Below, piece after piece: positions 6,958 through 14,697 of a stretch of 18,449 bases of DNA. The notes below the pieces were generated by a model, which was given only the letters and a program-made list of their open reading frames with translations, was not told where the DNA came from and ran no database searches. Source of the stretch: Flavobacteriaceae bacterium (GTDB lineage Bacteria > Bacteroidota > Bacteroidia > Flavobacteriales > Flavobacteriaceae); contig JAURBD010000025.1 in the NCBI GenBank assembly GCA_030829155.1, positions 1 to 18,449 on the forward strand. Direction: 5' to 3'. The position numbers and the translations under genes are program-made. Numbering within the stretch: position 1 is the first letter of the stretch; each line of letters begins with the position of its first letter.

Positions 6958-7947
6958 CTAAAGGTATTCTTTTTTTTTCATTGTTTCAGATATGAGTTCT
7001 TCCATGAATTCTGTTAATGAAATTCCGCTGGCTTCTAATTGTTGTGGAATTAAACTTTCTAAAGTCATTCCGGGGATTGTATTGATTTCGAGCAAGTGAG
7101 CAATACCGTTTTCAAAAATGAATTCACTTCGAACTACTCCTTCAAGTCCCATTTGTTTGTATATTTTTTTTGATAAACCCACAAGTGTTCTCTCCCATTC
7201 TTCCGGAATTTTGGCAGGTGTTATTTCTTGTGATTTCCCACCATATTTTGCTTCGTAATCGAAAAAATCATTTTCACTGATGATTTCTGTGATGGGCAGC
7301 ACATTAATTTTATTTTTCCATTTGCATACTCCAACGCTAAACTCTCTTCCTTCTAGAGCTGTTTCAATAAGGACTTGATTGTCTTCTTCAAATGATTTTT
7401 CAATGGCTGAAGGAAGTTCTTTAGCCGTATATACCTTGGAAACTCCAAAACTACTTCCAGCTCTGTTAGCCTTCACAAAACATGGAAACCCAACAGCTTT
7501 CTCGATTTCTTCAATTGTAAATTCGTTACCTTGATCTAAAGTAAAAAAACGAGCAGTTGGTATTTTACTCGATCGAGCAACAGCTAGGCAATCTCTTTTA
7601 TTGTAGGTTAGTGCTGCTACATAACTAGAGCAGCTGGTTTGTGGTATCTTAAGTAACTCCAACATTCCAGCTAGTTGGCCATTTTCTCCAGGAGCTCCAT
7701 GAATCATATTTACAATCACGTCAAAAGTTATTGATACTCCATTTTTCACAAAAGAAAAGTCTCCTTTATTCAGTTTGAAAACATTTCTTGACCTATCAGA
7801 AACAGACCAGTCTTTTCTTGTAATATGTACTTTATATAAATCAAAAGGGCTTTTTTGTAGTGCATTGAAAACGGCATTACCACTTTTATTAGAAATATTG
7901 TGTTCTGAGGTAAAACCTCCCAAAGCAACACCAACTACTGTATTCAT
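6958..7947 (-). CDS. ddl: D-alanine--D-alanine ligase
   Basis: This 329-residue ATP-grasp enzyme makes the D-Ala-D-Ala dipeptide of peptidoglycan precursors in the cytosol. Motifs in order: the N-terminal GGFTSEHNIS with the substrate-binding Glu15, the ATP-loop stretch FVKANRAGSSFGVSKV, EGREFSVGV, YEAKYGGKSQEITPA, GVVRSEFIF, and the metal/substrate site LEINTIPGMTLESLIPQQ near the C-terminus. The Tyr in EAKYGG (not Phe) fits the D-Ala-adding type rather than the vancomycin-resistance D-lactate type. coaD follows after 4 nt. Upstream, a 115-nt divergent spacer separates it from a PASTA-domain gene, another cell-wall-linked function. Confidence 0.96.
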   Translation of the reverse strand: MNTVVGVALGGFTSEHNISNKSGNAVFNALQKSPFDLYKVHITRKDWSVSDRSRNVFKLNKGDFSFVKNGVSITFDVIVNMIHGAPGENGQLAGMLELLKIPQTSCSSYVAALTYNKRDCLAVARSSKIPTARFFTLDQGNEFTIEEIEKAVGFPCFVKANRAGSSFGVSKVYTAKELPSAIEKSFEEDNQVLIETALEGREFSVGVCKWKNKINVLPITEIISENDFFDYEAKYGGKSQEITPAKIPEEWERTLVGLSKKIYKQMGLEGVVRSEFIFENGIAHLLEINTIPGMTLESLIPQQLEASGISLTEFMEELISETMKKKEYL

Positions 7948-7995
7948 GCTTTTAAATTTTGAACATTTAGAATTTAACTTTAAAAATTGCTCAGG

Positions 7996-8024
7996 TAAAG
8001 GTAATTGTTTTCAATCGTTTCAAA
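7996..8024 (-). promoter_or_regulatory. Possible ddl-coaD promoter
   Basis: In the 115-nt spacer between ddl and the PASTA gene, the minus strand has TTTG (8024-8021), 17 nt, and TACCTTTA (8003-7996). This is one base off the TAnnTTTG consensus. It would give a leader of about 45 nt. On the plus strand TATCTTTA (8040-8047) is an equally imperfect -7 candidate for the PASTA-rluD pair, without a TTG at the right distance. No hairpin or other element stands out in this spacer. Confidence 0.3.
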
Positions 8025-8062
8025 ACAAGTCGGTTTTATTATCTTTACTCCGTATTAAAATT

Positions 8063-8617
8063 ATGATAAATTTCTTTCGCTTCTTTTTAAGCAAACTCTT
8101 TCTAAAGCAACTGCTTTGGGCTGGATTACTTTTAGTATTACTCATTGGCATATCTTTTTATGGATTAAACAAGTTTACTCAACACAGAGAAAACATTCAA
8201 GTTCCAGATTTAGAGGCACTTGACATTCAAACTATCGCTTCGGTATTAGATCAGTATGAACTGCGTTTTGAAGTTCTTGATTCAACAAAATTTAACGCTT
8301 TATACCCTGCTTTTTCAGTAATTGAACAGTTCCCTTTAGCAGGATCTGATGTCAAAAAAGGAAGAAAAATATATTTGACAATCAATCCGTCGGGTTTCAG
8401 AAAATTAAGCGTACCAGATGTAATACAAATTACGAAAAGAAATGCTGAAACTAAACTTACTGCTGTAGGGTTTCAGTTGGGCAAAATTACATATAGAAAC
8501 AACATAGGAAAGGATATGGTTCTTCAAATTCGATATCAAGGTAAAGCAATTAAGCCAGGAACTATTTTACCTAAAACATCAAAAATTGACTTAGTATTAG
8601 GGAATGGAAAACGATAA
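8063..8617 (+). CDS. Membrane-anchored PASTA-domain protein
   Basis: The 184-residue protein begins MINFFRFFLSKLFLKQLLWA and has a single transmembrane segment at about residues 17-34. A positively charged N-terminus and an outward-facing C-terminal region follow. Two PASTA-like repeats are visible, at about 45-109 ('VPDLEALDIQTIASVL ... VIEQFPLAGSDVKKGRKIYLTINPS') and about 115-181 ('VPDVIQITKRNAETKL ... IKPGTILPKTSKIDLVLGNG'). Both follow the usual plan VPD-helix-strands-P-G-x3-x-G/K-x2-strand. PASTA domains bind peptidoglycan stem peptides or beta-lactams in kinases and penicillin-binding proteins, but no kinase or transpeptidase domain is present here. It diverges from ddl and overlaps rluD by 14 nt, so it is probably co-translated with rluD. 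I start at 8063 because an upstream in-frame start lies inside ddl. Confidence 0.85.
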   Translation: MINFFRFFLSKLFLKQLLWAGLLLVLLIGISFYGLNKFTQHRENIQVPDLEALDIQTIASVLDQYELRFEVLDSTKFNALYPAFSVIEQFPLAGSDVKKGRKIYLTINPSGFRKLSVPDVIQITKRNAETKLTAVGFQLGKITYRNNIGKDMVLQIRYQGKAIKPGTILPKTSKIDLVLGNGKR

Positions 8618-9638
8618 TTTAGAACCTGAATTTCAAGATGAACAAGTACTTCATGAACATTTTTCTTTTACAGCTGATCCAGGTCAAGAACCCTTAAGAG
8701 TGGATAAATACTTAATGAATCGGGTTGAAAATGCTTCTAGAAATAAAATTCAAAAAGCAGCAAAAGAAGGAAGTATTTTTGTGAATGATATTACTGTAAA
8801 GTCCAATTATAAAGTTAAAGGAGGTGATACCGTACGCGTACTTTTTGGGCATCCTCCTCCTGAAAATTTATTGGTAGGAGAGGACCTACTCCTTGATATT
8901 GTATATGAAGATGAAAGTTTAATTTTAGTTAATAAGACCGCAGGAATGGTAGTCCATCCCGGTCATGGGAACTACTCAGGTACTTTGATAAATGCTTTAA
9001 TGTTTCATTTCGAAAACTTACCTAAAAACGAGCAACATCGACCAGGTCTTGTTCATCGAATCGACAAAGACACCTCAGGTCTTTTGGTAATAGCTAAAAC
9101 TGAGCATGTAATGACTCATCTGTCCAAACAATTTTTTGATAAAAGTTCCAAACGAAAATACCATGCTTTGGTATGGGGGGATGTCAAAGAAGATAGCGGT
9201 ACAATAGAGGGTAATATTGGACGTCATCCAAAAAATAGACTACAGATGACCGTTTTTGAAGACGGTGAAGCTGGAAAACCAGCAATTACTCATTTCAAAG
9301 TTTTGGAACGTTTGGGATACGTTACATATTTGGAGTGCGAATTAGAAACGGGGCGTACACATCAAATCCGGGCACATATGAAACATATTGGGCACACTCT
9401 TTTTAATGATGAGCGTTATGGCGGTAACTCAATATTAAAGGGAACCAGCTTTACTAAATACAAACAATTTGTTGAAAATTGTTTTAAACTTATTCCTAGA
9501 CAAGCCTTGCATGCAAAAACTTTAGGTTTTGAACACCCCTTAACAGGTAAGTGGGTGGAGTTCGATTCTGAAATCCCAGGTGATATTAAAAATGCACTTG
9601 ATAAATGGAGGCAATACGCAGTGCATAAAAATTTATAA
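8604..9638 (+). CDS. rluD: 23S rRNA pseudouridine synthase, RluD type
   Basis: This 344-residue member of the RluA/RluD family isomerises uridines to pseudouridine in 23S rRNA. An N-terminal S4 RNA-binding domain occupies about 30-82 (LRVDKYLMNRVENASRNKIQ with a following GSIFVND). The catalytic domain follows, with the motif HRIDKDTSG at 151-159 containing the catalytic Asp154. ETGRTHQIRAHMKHIGHTLF is the conserved second motif. RluD in E. coli modifies helix 69 (positions 1911, 1915, 1917). The same target is likely but is inferred from family membership, since RluA-type paralogues are similar. The start codon lies inside the end of the PASTA gene in another frame. Confidence 0.92.
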   Translation: MENDNLEPEFQDEQVLHEHFSFTADPGQEPLRVDKYLMNRVENASRNKIQKAAKEGSIFVNDITVKSNYKVKGGDTVRVLFGHPPPENLLVGEDLLLDIVYEDESLILVNKTAGMVVHPGHGNYSGTLINALMFHFENLPKNEQHRPGLVHRIDKDTSGLLVIAKTEHVMTHLSKQFFDKSSKRKYHALVWGDVKEDSGTIEGNIGRHPKNRLQMTVFEDGEAGKPAITHFKVLERLGYVTYLECELETGRTHQIRAHMKHIGHTLFNDERYGGNSILKGTSFTKYKQFVENCFKLIPRQALHAKTLGFEHPLTGKWVEFDSEIPGDIKNALDKWRQYAVHKNL

Positions 9639-9668
9639 TGTGGATATAAAATGTTAGAATCCATATGA

Positions 9669-9700
9669 TTTGCAATTTTCGTCTAACCCACTTACATTTG
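9669..9700 (+). promoter_or_regulatory. Promoter of yaaA
   Basis: TTTG (9669-9672), a 20-nt spacer and TACATTTG (9693-9700) form a consensus Bacteroidota promoter in the 78-nt gap behind rluD. The -7 box ends 16 nt before the yaaA ATG, giving an expected leader of about 10 nt. Confidence 0.75.
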
Positions 9701-9716
9701 ATTAAAATGCTGTTCT

Positions 9717-10478
9717 ATGAAAATGATTATCTCACCGGCAAAGTCTTTGAATTTTGAAAAAACATTACCTACATCAACATTTACGCTTCCATTATTTTTA
9801 AGTGAGGCTGAGCGGATCAATAGTTTATTGAAAAAAAAATCGGTAAAATCTTTAGGAAAACTCATGGGGATTTCTGAAAACTTATCTCAATTAAATTGGG
9901 ACAGAAATCAAGCGTTTGAATTACCTTTTACCAGTCAAAACGCACGGCCAGCAGTTTATACTTTTGACGGTGACGTATACACGGGTCTTGATGTTTACAG
10001 TCTCTCGTCAAATAAAATAGAACAACTTCAAAGTCAACTTAGAATTTTATCCGGTTTGTATGGTCTACTAAAACCTTTGGATCTGATTCAGGCCTATCGC
10101 CTTGAGATGGGGACTAAACTTTCAGTTGGCACAAAAAAACATCTTCCTGAATTTTGGAAACAAAAGGTAACAGAAACCTTAAACCAAGAAATGGGAGAAA
10201 ATAAAAACTTAATTAATCTTGCTAGTAATGAATACTTCAATGCAATTGATGTTAAAACATTAAAGGCTGAAATAATTACCCCTCAATTCAAAGATTTTAA
10301 AAACGGAAAACTCAAAATGATCTCTTTTTTCGCCAAAAAAGCGCGAGGTATGATGGTACGTTATTTAATTGATAACGACTTTAAAAATAAAAGGGATCTC
10401 TTAAGTTTTAATACCGATGGGTATCAATACAGCGAAGAGTATACTTTGAACGAAAATCAGCCCGTTTTCATTCGTTAA
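9717..10478 (+). CDS. yaaA: Peroxide stress protein YaaA (UPF0246/DUF328)
   Basis: The 253-residue protein matches the YaaA family over its whole length. The N-terminus MKMIISPAKSLNFEKTLPTS is diagnostic ('ISPAK.LDFE'). Other conserved stretches are YTFDGDVYTGLD, LRILSGLYGLLKPLDLIQAY followed by RLEMGT, NLASNEYF, and FFAKKARGMMVRYLI near the C-terminus. In E. coli YaaA is induced by OxyR and lowers intracellular free iron during hydrogen peroxide stress; family members bind DNA with a helix-hairpin-helix-like fold. Its role here is inferred from that. It has its own consensus promoter and is monocistronic, because the next gene (THX) converges from the opposite strand. Confidence 0.93.
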   Translation: MKMIISPAKSLNFEKTLPTSTFTLPLFLSEAERINSLLKKKSVKSLGKLMGISENLSQLNWDRNQAFELPFTSQNARPAVYTFDGDVYTGLDVYSLSSNKIEQLQSQLRILSGLYGLLKPLDLIQAYRLEMGTKLSVGTKKHLPEFWKQKVTETLNQEMGENKNLINLASNEYFNAIDVKTLKAEIITPQFKDFKNGKLKMISFFAKKARGMMVRYLIDNDFKNKRDLLSFNTDGYQYSEEYTLNENQPVFIR

Positions 10479-10527
10479 AAAGCTTTACTCTCCAACTAAA
10501 TTGGCTATTCATTCAAAGGTTTTGGAA

Positions 10528-10635
10528 TCAGGCTTTTGCCTTTTTTCTTAGTTTGTTTTTTTTTTGACTTCGACGTACCCCAGAGGTGCCTCTAGTTATT
10601 TTTCCACGCTTTGTTTTTTTATCACCTTTTCCCAT
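10528..10635 (-). CDS. 30S ribosomal protein THX (bTHX)
   Basis: This 35-codon gene lies on the minus strand between yaaA and the UDG-like gene. It starts MGKGDKKTKRGKITRGTSGV and continues with a Lys/Arg-rich tail ending RKKAKA before TGA. The opening MGKGDKK(T/S)(K/R)RGKI is the signature of the small 30S protein THX, which in Thermus sits in a cavity at the top of the 30S head and stabilises it. The highly basic composition fits. A run of ten A (complement of 10556-10565) lies inside the tail. One more A would replace the last nine residues and extend the product to 43 residues with stop at 10505. The leader has AGAGGAAAG but about 14 nt from the ATG, probably too far for a Shine-Dalgarno. 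No consensus promoter is seen. Confidence 0.85.
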   Translation of the reverse strand: MGKGDKKTKRGKITRGTSGVRRSQKKNKLRKKAKA

Positions 10636-10689
10636 AAGTATTTGATTATCTTTCCTCTAAATTATTTATTTTTATACTAAACTCCAAAT

Positions 10690-11349
10690 ATGTGGTTTCA
10701 TAAACATCCATACCCACCCTTCATTCCAGAAACTGCTACTCGTTTGATTGTAGGTACATTACCTCCTCCACGTTTTTCAACAGGTAACTTGAACGCCCAA
10801 GATGTGGATTTTTGTTATGGCAGCAGTAATGGAATGTTATGGAAGATTTGGAATCGTTTGTATGATTTAAAACTTGATTTTGAAAACACTCATTTTGCTA
10901 TTGAACAGCGCAAAGCCTTTTTGAAGCTCGAGCGGTTTGGAATTTGCGATATTGTAGGAGGAGCATATCGCCATAAAATTGATGCATCTGACTTGGGAAT
11001 GCATGGTGTTCAGCTTCGAGATATCCTTTCCATTTTGGAGCAACACCCCAAAGTTGATACCTTGATTTTTACAGGTGGGAATAGTAAAAATGGTCCTGAG
11101 TATTTTTTTCGTAAAATTTTGAATAAGGCAAAGATTCCTTTTGATTGTTTGGATAATCAAGTTCCCAAAATACATCAGTTTAATTGGGCAGGGAGAAACA
11201 TAAAAACACACAGTCTAACAGCACCGTCTAAAACCGCTAATCGTGCAATTGGGAGTATGCAGGCATACAAAGAGGCTAAGCAACGTGACCAAAACTACAA
11301 TACCCTAGATTTTAGAGTGGAACAATACAGAGTTGTTTTTAACCTTTAA
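10690..11349 (+). CDS. Uracil-DNA glycosylase superfamily protein (atypical)
   Basis: The 219-residue protein belongs, as far as I can judge, to a Bacteroidota branch of the uracil-DNA glycosylase fold. Motif-like stretches are LIVGTLPPPRFSTG (19-32, the position of the UDG active-site loop), FCYGSSNGMLWKIW (41-54), GICDIVGGAYRHKIDASDLG (84-103), TLIFTGGNSKNG (124-135) and LTAPSKTANRAIGS (176-189, at the place of the UDG 'HPS' leucine-loop motif). Classical catalytic motifs (GQDPYH and HPSPLS) are not present in that form. The substrate, or even glycosylase activity, therefore remains open. It diverges from the THX gene with a 54-nt gap. Its 3' end overlaps trpA by 11 nt tail to tail. Confidence 0.7.
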   Translation: MWFHKHPYPPFIPETATRLIVGTLPPPRFSTGNLNAQDVDFCYGSSNGMLWKIWNRLYDLKLDFENTHFAIEQRKAFLKLERFGICDIVGGAYRHKIDASDLGMHGVQLRDILSILEQHPKVDTLIFTGGNSKNGPEYFFRKILNKAKIPFDCLDNQVPKIHQFNWAGRNIKTHSLTAPSKTANRAIGSMQAYKEAKQRDQNYNTLDFRVEQYRVVFNL

Positions 11350-12109
11350 TGGTTTTGATGAAAGATTCAATTCGATCGACCCCTTTTTCTTCTAAAAATT
11401 TAATAAAAGCTGAACCAATAATAGCGCCTTTGGAGTGGGTAGTAGCGGCGGTGTAAGTAGCTGCATTACTAATTCCAAAACCTACAACGGTTGGGGTGAT
11501 GAGATTCATGTTTTCAATGCGCTCGAAATAAGAGGTTTGTATTGCTCCAAAGGTGCTTTTAGCGCCCGTTACCGCTGCACTCGATACCATGTAGATAAAT
11601 CCATTTGACACCTTATCGATGTAGCGAATTCGCTCGTCAGAAGTTTGAGGGGTAATCAAAAACATATTATAAAGTCCGTGTTGGTCAAATAGGTTTTTGT
11701 ACTGCTCATGATAAACATCTACGGGTAAATCGGGGATGATGAGTCCGTCGATGCCAATGGTCTCACAGCGTTGGCAAAATTTCTCAATTCCGAATTGCAT
11801 CATGGGGTTAAAATAGCCCATGAGTACTAAAGGAATATCAATATACTTTCGAATACCTTTGAGTTGGGTAAATAATTTTTCTGTTGTCATACCATTGCGT
11901 AGGGCTTTTGTCGAACTTTCTTGGATGGTAGGACCATCTGCAAGGGGATCAGAAAATGGAAGACCAATTTCAACCATGTCTACTCCTGCAGCTTCTAAAT
12001 TTCTTAAAATGGGAACGGTATCATCAAGATTTGGAAAGCCTGCAGAAAAATAGATGGAAAGTAGTTTTTTATCTTCCTGAAATTTAAGTTCTATTCTATT
12101 TTGTTTCAT
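11339..12109 (-). CDS. trpA: Tryptophan synthase alpha subunit
   Basis: TrpA cleaves indole-3-glycerol phosphate to indole and glyceraldehyde-3-phosphate and channels the indole to TrpB. At 256 residues this TIM-barrel subunit is of normal length. The signature GVDMVEIGLPFSDPLADGPT (42-61) contains both catalytic residues, Glu47 and Asp58. VLMGYFNPMMQFG, GLIIPDLPVD and the phosphate-binding GFGISN region (about 210-215) are also present. It is the last gene of the trp operon, 18 nt after trpB. No terminator hairpin is seen at its 3' end; instead its stop lies inside the end of the convergent UDG-like gene. Confidence 0.97.
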   Translation of the reverse strand: MKQNRIELKFQEDKKLLSIYFSAGFPNLDDTVPILRNLEAAGVDMVEIGLPFSDPLADGPTIQESSTKALRNGMTTEKLFTQLKGIRKYIDIPLVLMGYFNPMMQFGIEKFCQRCETIGIDGLIIPDLPVDVYHEQYKNLFDQHGLYNMFLITPQTSDERIRYIDKVSNGFIYMVSSAAVTGAKSTFGAIQTSYFERIENMNLITPTVVGFGISNAATYTAATTHSKGAIIGSAFIKFLEEKGVDRIESFIKTIKG

Positions 12110-12127
12110 TTATAGTAGTCTTGTTTT

Positions 12128-13309
12128 TTAGAGCTTAAAGTAATTAATGTAGGTTTCTAAATCTTTGTCTCCACGTCCTGAGCAGTTGAAAACAACTATT
12201 TCTTTGGGTCCAAATTTGCGAATATCTAAAGCTGCAAAAGCGTGGGCTGTTTCTATTGCAGGAATTATCCCTTCCAACTGAGAGAGCGTTAGCCCCCAGT
12301 CCATTGCTTCTTGATCGGGAACTGAGATAAATTCGGCACGTTTGCTTCTAAAAAGATGTGCATGCATGGGACCAACACCTGGATAGTCAAGTCCAGCCGA
12401 AATGGAGTAAGGTTCTGTAATTTGTCCATCATCAGTTTGCATCAAAAGTGTTTTACTTCCGTGAATGATTCCTTCTTTTCCCAGGGCAGAAGTTGCTGCA
12501 CTTTCTCCAGAGTCAATTCCTTTTCCAGCTGCCTCTACTGCGATGATGTTAACTCGGTTGTCATTGAGATAATGATAGTATAAACCTGCAGCGTTGCTAC
12601 CACCACCAACACATGCAATTACATGATCGGGATAGTCTCGTCCTTCGAGTTCTAGGAGCTGGGTTTTTACTTCTTCACTAATTACGGATTGAAAACGGGC
12701 TACCATGTCAGGGTAGGGATGCGGCCCTACGACAGATCCAATGATGTAGTGTGTGTCAACGGGGTTGTTAATCCAATCTCTGATGGCCTCGTTGGTTGCA
12801 TCTTTAAGGGTTTTACTTCCCGATTGTGCAGGACGAACTTCTGCACCCAACATTTTCATTCGAGCTACATTGGGCGCTTGGCGTTTGATGTCGAGTTCAC
12901 CCATGTAAACGATGCATTCAATACCCATCAATGCACAAACTGTAGCGGTAGCAACCCCGTGTTGACCTGCCCCAGTCTCGGCGATGATTCTATTTTTACC
13001 CAAGCGCTTAGCTAAAAGAATTTGACCAACGGTATTGTTTACCTTGTGTGCTCCTGTATGACACAAGTCTTCTCGTTTGAGGTAGATTTTTGTGTTGTAT
13101 TTTTCAGACAAACGTTTTGCGAAATATAGAGGGGTTGGTCTTCCAACATAATTTTTTAATAAGGCATCAAATTCTTTTTTAAATTCTGGTTCTGCCGTAA
13201 ATTTTAGATAATTCCTTTTCAATTCAGCAACATTAGGATAAAGCATTTCGGGAATGTATGCTCCGCCAAAGTCACCGTAATATCCTTTTTCATCTACATT
13301 ATAGTTCAT
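12128..13309 (-). CDS. trpB: Tryptophan synthase beta subunit
   Basis: TrpB condenses indole with L-serine to give L-tryptophan, using PLP. The 393-residue length is typical of TrpB1. The PLP lysine is Lys89 in HTGAHKVNN. Catalytic Glu111 lies in AETGAGQHGVAT (110-121), and the PLP phosphate loop is GGGSNAAG (233-240). The conserved N-terminal GGAYIPEML (15-23) contributes to alpha-subunit contact. The gene overlaps trpF by 11 nt, indicating translational coupling inside the operon. No sign of a second, TrpB2-like copy is seen in the window. Confidence 0.98.
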   Translation of the reverse strand: MNYNVDEKGYYGDFGGAYIPEMLYPNVAELKRNYLKFTAEPEFKKEFDALLKNYVGRPTPLYFAKRLSEKYNTKIYLKREDLCHTGAHKVNNTVGQILLAKRLGKNRIIAETGAGQHGVATATVCALMGIECIVYMGELDIKRQAPNVARMKMLGAEVRPAQSGSKTLKDATNEAIRDWINNPVDTHYIIGSVVGPHPYPDMVARFQSVISEEVKTQLLELEGRDYPDHVIACVGGGSNAAGLYYHYLNDNRVNIIAVEAAGKGIDSGESAATSALGKEGIIHGSKTLLMQTDDGQITEPYSISAGLDYPGVGPMHAHLFRSKRAEFISVPDQEAMDWGLTLSQLEGIIPAIETAHAFAALDIRKFGPKEIVVFNCSGRGDKDLETYINYFKL

Positions 13310-13919
13310 ACAATTCGTTTTTAAATTGTTTTAATTCTTTAATTTTTTTAATTGCTGGGGCACTTTCAAATTTACTGTTGACATCAATAGCATAAAGCGG
13401 TAAATTGGTCTTTATCAATTTTTGAAGTTCTTCAACGTTTTCGATTCCAATTCCTCCACTAAGAAAAAAAGGTTTTTTAGAGGGATAAGTTTCTAGTATG
13501 GACCAATCAAAACGATAACCATTCCCGCCAGGAAGCTCACCCTTAGTATCAAAAAGGAAAAAATCACAACAGTTTTCATAAACCTCTAGTTCAGAAAAAT
13601 TAAACTCATCTCGGATACTGAATGCTTTGATTACCTCAACTCCCAAATTCTGAATCTCTTTGCAGTGTAACGAAGTTTCTTTTCCGTGTAACTGAACAGC
13701 TTGAAGTTTATGTTCGTTCATGCTTTGTTCAATATAGTCGATGGAGGCATCTACAAACACCCCAGTTTTTTTAATTTTTTCAGTTAAAGCAGGAGTACTT
13801 TGGTTTACGAAACGAGATGAGGGTTCCCAAAAAACAAATCCCATGTAATTGGGTGCTAGAGTAGCTATGGCGTTAATATTTTTAGGTTCACGCATTCCAC
13901 AAATTTTAAGCTTCATCAT
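13299..13919 (-). CDS. trpF: Phosphoribosylanthranilate isomerase
   Basis: TrpF carries out the Amadori rearrangement of N-(5'-phosphoribosyl)anthranilate. The 206-residue TIM barrel shows LKICGMREP at its start with catalytic Cys7, AVQLHGKE (74-81), the general acid Asp124 in FLFDTKGELPGGNG, and the phosphate-binding FLSGGIG. It is a separate gene and not fused to trpC as in enterobacteria. It overlaps trpC (14 nt) and trpB (11 nt). The start is either of two adjacent ATG codons (MMK); the difference is one residue. Confidence 0.96.
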   Translation of the reverse strand: MMKLKICGMREPKNINAIATLAPNYMGFVFWEPSSRFVNQSTPALTEKIKKTGVFVDASIDYIEQSMNEHKLQAVQLHGKETSLHCKEIQNLGVEVIKAFSIRDEFNFSELEVYENCCDFFLFDTKGELPGGNGYRFDWSILETYPSKKPFFLSGGIGIENVEELQKLIKTNLPLYAIDVNSKFESAPAIKKIKELKQFKNELYEL

Positions 13920-14697
13920 TGATGGTTTTTATGAATTCAACCGCACTTTGACCGGGATCATCCGTTTTCATAAATTTTTCGCCCACTAAAAATCCTTGAT
14001 ATCCGTATTTTTTAAGATCCTTTATAGATTCCGTTTTACTAATTCCACTTTCAGAAACTTTTATAAAATCCGAAGGAATCTTTTCGGCTAGTTCTCTACT
14101 GGTGTCTAAATTCACTTCAAAGGTTTTTAGGTTTCTGTTGTTCACACCTAGAAGATTTAAAGAAGGCATTATCGATTTTTCTATTTCTTCCAAATTGTGT
14201 ACTTCCAATAAAACTTCAAGTCCAAGAGACTGAGCAAAATTGGATAGAGATTCAATTTCTTTTCTGGAAAGTACTGCTGCTATGAGTAAAATTAAATCAG
14301 CCCCATGAGCCTTTGCTTCAAGAACTTGATATTCATCAACAATGAACTCTTTTCTCAATAAAGGCAGTTGAGTTACAGCTCGAGCCAAGTTCAAATCTTC
14401 GAGAGATCCTCCAAAATATTTTCCATCAGTCAAAATAGACATCCCTGAAACTCCAGCAGCCTCATATCCTTTTGCGACATCAATTACAGACAAAGAACTG
14501 TTGATGTTCTGTTTTGATGGAGAACGTCTTTTGTGTTCAGCGATGATTCCTGTTCTTTTGGATCGTAATAAAGAAGTGATAGAATACGTATCTCTTTCGA
14601 ATAGGGGTGATTTTTCCCAGAAATCAAGTGGAAAGAGTTTTTTTCTCAGATTAACTTCAACTTTCTTGTTTGCAATAATTTTTTCTAAAATAGTCAT
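13906..14697 (-). CDS. trpC: Indole-3-glycerol phosphate synthase
   Basis: TrpC closes the pyrrole ring of indole by decarboxylating CdRP to indole-3-glycerol phosphate. At 263 residues it is the monofunctional form. Motifs: IIAEHKRRSPSKQNIN (51-66) with substrate-binding Lys56, LRKEFIVDEYQV (114-125) with catalytic Lys116, GVNNRNLKTFEV (184-195) and the phosphate site VSESGIS (214-220). It overlaps trpD by 4 nt (ATGA type) and trpF by 14 nt, so a single coupled polycistronic unit is likely. Confidence 0.96.
   Translation of the reverse strand: MTILEKIIANKKVEVNLRKKLFPLDFWEKSPLFERDTYSITSLLRSKRTGIIAEHKRRSPSKQNINSSLSVIDVAKGYEAAGVSGMSILTDGKYFGGSLEDLNLARAVTQLPLLRKEFIVDEYQVLEAKAHGADLILLIAAVLSRKEIESLSNFAQSLGLEVLLEVHNLEEIEKSIMPSLNLLGVNNRNLKTFEVNLDTSRELAEKIPSDFIKVSESGISKTESIKDLKKYGYQGFLVGEKFMKTDDPGQSAVEFIKTINDEA

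Noticed and set aside
7775..8062. Longer PASTA-protein start reaching into ddl
   Set aside because: It overlaps ddl antisense for over 170 nt. The natural membrane-anchor start MINFF is at 8063.
10647..10654. TATCTTTC as a promoter of the UDG-like gene
   Set aside because: Imperfect -7 box and no -33 element at suitable distance.
10867..11211. A 114-codon open frame opposite the UDG-like gene
   Set aside because: It is an antisense shadow of a conserved gene, without a promoter or recognisable motifs.
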